A DNA stretch of 8,494 nucleotides, from NCBI GenBank assembly GCA_903839795.1, contig CAIMDR010000528.1, forward strand, positions 1-8,494, written 5' to 3'. Origin of the DNA: an uncultured Methylococcaceae bacterium (GTDB lineage Bacteria > Pseudomonadota > Gammaproteobacteria > Methylococcales > Methylomonadaceae). Under the pieces are notes generated by a model. It worked only from the letters and a program-made list of their open reading frames with translations. It was not told the DNA's origin and searched no databases. The translations under genes were made by a program, and so were the position numbers. Every line of letters starts with the position of its first letter. Positions within the stretch are counted from its first letter, which is position 1. This document shows positions 6,497-8,494 of this stretch, in pieces.

Positions 6497-7900
6497 ATGA
6501 AAAAAAAATCATTATTGATACTCTTGCTGGCGGCTGTCGCCTTATTTCTACCCCTTTCAAATCTGCTTGGATTGTCTGGAGAAAATGAGCCCATCGCCGT
6601 TGTTTCGGGTAGTTCCCAAAATTTTACCAAGGTCACCCAGATTTTCCAGAATAAATGTGTTGATTGCCATTCGCCCGGTATGACACGCATGCCTATCTAT
6701 GCAAAGTTACCGATTGCAAAGCAATTAATGGCAAAAGATATAGAAAATGCTTCAGCGAGATTGCTGCTGTCAAAACAGCTTTACAGTGGTGAAGCAACGT
6801 TTTCTCCTTTAATGCTGGCCAGATTGGAAGGCGTAGTACGCAATAACAGTATGCCACCGGCTTTATATCTTTCGATGCACTGGACAGACAGTTTAACCGT
6901 TGATGAAAAACAAATCCTGCTCGACTGGATTACGGAAGAACGGACAAAATTATCCTGGAGCCAAGATTCCACAGCGGCTCTAAAAGGCGAACCGGTGGAG
7001 CCGTTGCCATTAAAAGTTGATCTTGATGTTCAAAAAGTATCCTTGGGTAATAAGCTTTTTCACGATACGTTGCTTTCCGGTGACAATACTTTAAGTTGTG
7101 CCTCGTGCCATAATTTGACCAAAGGCGGGACTGATCAAGCCAAAGTCGCTACCGGCATTAAAGGGCAACAAGGACCAATCAACTCTCCTACAGTCTATAA
7201 CGCCATGTATAACCTCGCCCAATTCTGGGACGGTCGCGCTAAAGATTTACAAGAACAAGCCGCAGGGCCGGTCGCAAACCCTGGTGAGATGGGCGCACAA
7301 TGGGATACGGTTGTTGAAAAACTTAAGCAAGTCCCAGAGTATCAGACGGCTTTTGCTTCGTTATATGCTCAGCAAGGTTTGACTAAAGAAACGGTAACCG
7401 ATGCCATTGCCGTATTTGAACAATCATTAGTAACCTCCAATTCTCGCTTCGATCAGTATTTACGGGGCAATAACAACATTCTGACGACTAATGAAAAAGC
7501 GGGCTATGAATTGTTTAAGGTAAGTTGTTCCTCTTGTCATGTGGGGCCGGCGCTGGGTGGTTTATCTTTTGAAAAAATGGGCGCGAAATACGATTATTTT
7601 AAACTGCGTGGCGGTCAATTGACGGATGCTGATAAGGGTCGTTTTAATGTCACCAAAGACGAAAAAGACCTGCATTTTTTCAAGGTTCCAGTATTGCGTA
7701 ATATTGAGCTAACGTTTCCCTACTTTCACGATGGCTCAGCGGCTAATTTAGCAGATGCCGTGCGGGTTATGGGTAAAGTTCAGCAAAACAAAAGCTTCAC
7801 TGATTTGGAAATAAACGACCTGGTTGCTTTCCTAAAAACGTTGACGGGTGAATACAAAGGTAAACTGGTTACACAGTTAACTAATGAAGATATCAAATAA
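6497..7900 (+). CDS. Triheme cytochrome c peroxidase (YhjA-like quinol peroxidase)
   Basis: A 467-residue bacterial di-haem cytochrome c peroxidase/MauG-family protein with an extra N-terminal haem domain. Residues about 5-27 form an uncleaved membrane anchor or signal segment, so the haem domains are periplasmic. Three CXXCH motifs are visible: CVDCH (54-58), CASCH (201-205) and CSSCH (344-348). In the N-terminal domain SMPP with M119 is a likely axial Met. Peroxidase signatures include SPTVYNAMYN, QFWDGR (242-247), NPGEM (261-265), VPVLRN and PYFHDGS with H411. Length and layout match E. coli YhjA (about 465 residues), which I recall as a quinol-linked peroxidase reducing H2O2. Likely role: periplasmic peroxide removal coupled to the respiratory chain. 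An in-frame TAA at 6488 makes ATG 6497 the first usable start. Purine-rich GGAG/AAGG at 6475-6483 lies rather far upstream (13-18 nt). The ATG is followed by nine As. The next gene starts 33 bp after the stop and is probably in the same operon. Confidence 0.93.
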   Translation: MKKKSLLILLLAAVALFLPLSNLLGLSGENEPIAVVSGSSQNFTKVTQIFQNKCVDCHSPGMTRMPIYAKLPIAKQLMAKDIENASARLLLSKQLYSGEATFSPLMLARLEGVVRNNSMPPALYLSMHWTDSLTVDEKQILLDWITEERTKLSWSQDSTAALKGEPVEPLPLKVDLDVQKVSLGNKLFHDTLLSGDNTLSCASCHNLTKGGTDQAKVATGIKGQQGPINSPTVYNAMYNLAQFWDGRAKDLQEQAAGPVANPGEMGAQWDTVVEKLKQVPEYQTAFASLYAQQGLTKETVTDAIAVFEQSLVTSNSRFDQYLRGNNNILTTNEKAGYELFKVSCSSCHVGPALGGLSFEKMGAKYDYFKLRGGQLTDADKGRFNVTKDEKDLHFFKVPVLRNIELTFPYFHDGSAANLADAVRVMGKVQQNKSFTDLEINDLVAFLKTLTGEYKGKLVTQLTNEDIK

Positions 7901-7933
7901 CTTTATAAATCGTGGTTTAAGTGCCTTAACTAG

Positions 7934-8494
7934 ATGACCTATCAGAATTATTTACCCTTTATATTACTGACGCTGCTTGCCGTCTTGGGAATTAGTATTG
8001 AAATAAATCCGGCGGCACAGGCGTGGCAGCTGTTTACCGGCTTTCACTTGGCGGCTTTGGCAGCAATGGTGTACATGTCTTTGTGGGGTCTAAAAAAATT
8101 ACCCACAAAGGGCAAACGCTATGGCTTTATCATTTTGCAGCTACTGGCATTTCGTATTGCTTATTTTCCCATTGTGGTTTTTTCAGCAACGGCGGCTTGC
8201 TACTCTGAGTTATTGCTGCAACATGTATCCATAGACTTGCCGATAAAGATATTTCCGGCTTTGTTTGTCAGTGCGGCGCTTATGTATGCGATCATTGCTT
8301 GTGTGATATTTTGGGCGCTGGCAGGTAAGGCCGCGTTATATATACTAATATTTTTTTTGGGCGTACCGGCGTTGTTGATTTCCTTTGCCAACCCTCAAGA
8401 CCTGACTTTTTTGCCGGATAATAATTGGGCAGATATACAACCCTTGCCGCCTGTCAGTCAGCCACAGGCAAATCCTTATTTGTTGGGTGTTACG
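7934..8494 (+). CDS. Unrecognised multi-spanning membrane protein, 3' end beyond window
   Basis: An open frame of 187 codons from ATG 7934 runs to the last base without a stop, so the gene is truncated by the window. An in-frame TAG directly before the ATG (7931-7933) makes this the first possible start; no clear Shine-Dalgarno is seen. The protein is very hydrophobic, with about five predicted membrane segments: residues about 7-24, 31-52, 64-90, 107-130 and 133-151. A Pro/Gln-rich polar stretch follows (about 152-181, LPPVSQPQAN), which looks like a loop or a linker to a further domain. Positive residues cluster in the loop after the second segment (KKLPTKGKR, 54-62), which suggests that loop is cytoplasmic. 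I do not recognise the family. It starts 33 bp after the peroxidase gene on the same strand, so co-transcription is likely. Frames on other strands or phases in this stretch are shadows. Confidence 0.8.
   Translation, partial: MTYQNYLPFILLTLLAVLGISIEINPAAQAWQLFTGFHLAALAAMVYMSLWGLKKLPTKGKRYGFIILQLLAFRIAYFPIVVFSATAACYSELLLQHVSIDLPIKIFPALFVSAALMYAIIACVIFWALAGKAALYILIFFLGVPALLISFANPQDLTFLPDNNWADIQPLPPVSQPQANPYLLGVT

Noticed and set aside
6487..6972. Two minus-strand frames (6487-6690 and 6781-6972)
   Set aside because: Both are antisense to the peroxidase N-terminal haem domain and have no protein-like features.
8023..8391. Frames at 8023-8208 (+) and 8200-8391 (-)
   Set aside because: They are shadows of the longer membrane-protein frame that starts at 7934 and stays open to the window edge with coherent hydrophobic segments.

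Overview
The window suggests a gammaproteobacterium. The PurB fragment is close to the enterobacterial type, the cytochrome peroxidase resembles E. coli YhjA, and the C-terminus of the large fusion protein resembles the photoactivated adenylyl cyclase of Beggiatoa (bPAC). Base composition is moderate, slightly AT-rich by eye. The gaps between genes are full of short palindromic repeats of a kind I associate with methanotrophs (Methylococcales) and related environmental gammaproteobacteria. That placement is an impression, not a computed result. All genes lie on the + strand.

Layout. (1) Positions 1-1181 hold the 3' part of purB (adenylosuccinate lyase), cut by the window edge. (2) Positions 1182-1361 hold two palindromic repeats. 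(3) Positions 1362-2207 hold a YeeZ-like NAD(P)-binding SDR protein. (4) Positions 2208-2597 are non-coding and hold three hairpin repeats, then an AT-rich stretch with a plausible sigma-70 promoter. (5) Positions 2598-6227 hold a very large multidomain membrane protein: two DoxX-like membrane units, an NDH-2-like flavoprotein module, a cyclic-nucleotide-binding domain, a BLUF blue-light sensor and a class III nucleotide cyclase-like domain. (6) Positions 6228-6496 hold more hairpins and a repeat. (7) Positions 6497-7900 hold a membrane-anchored triheme cytochrome c peroxidase. (8) From 7934 to the window end runs an unrecognised multi-spanning membrane protein, still open at the edge.

The centrepiece is the fusion protein. 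Its BLUF domain keeps the key flavin-pocket residues (Tyr, Asn, Gln, Trp, Met), so it should sense blue light. The enzyme-like modules around it have lost their signature residues. The cyclase domain aligns with bPAC but lacks both metal-binding aspartates and the transition-state Asn/Arg pair. The NDH-2-like module has altered dinucleotide-binding glycines and no C-terminal GD motif. The reading frame is intact over about 1,200 codons, so this looks like a selected protein built from pseudoenzyme modules rather than a decaying gene. Inference: it is a membrane-bound integrator of light, and perhaps of cyclic nucleotide or redox state, that signals by conformation or partner binding.

The peroxidase and the downstream membrane protein are 33 bp apart and probably co-transcribed. 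A link between the light receptor and the peroxidase rests only on adjacency and orientation.
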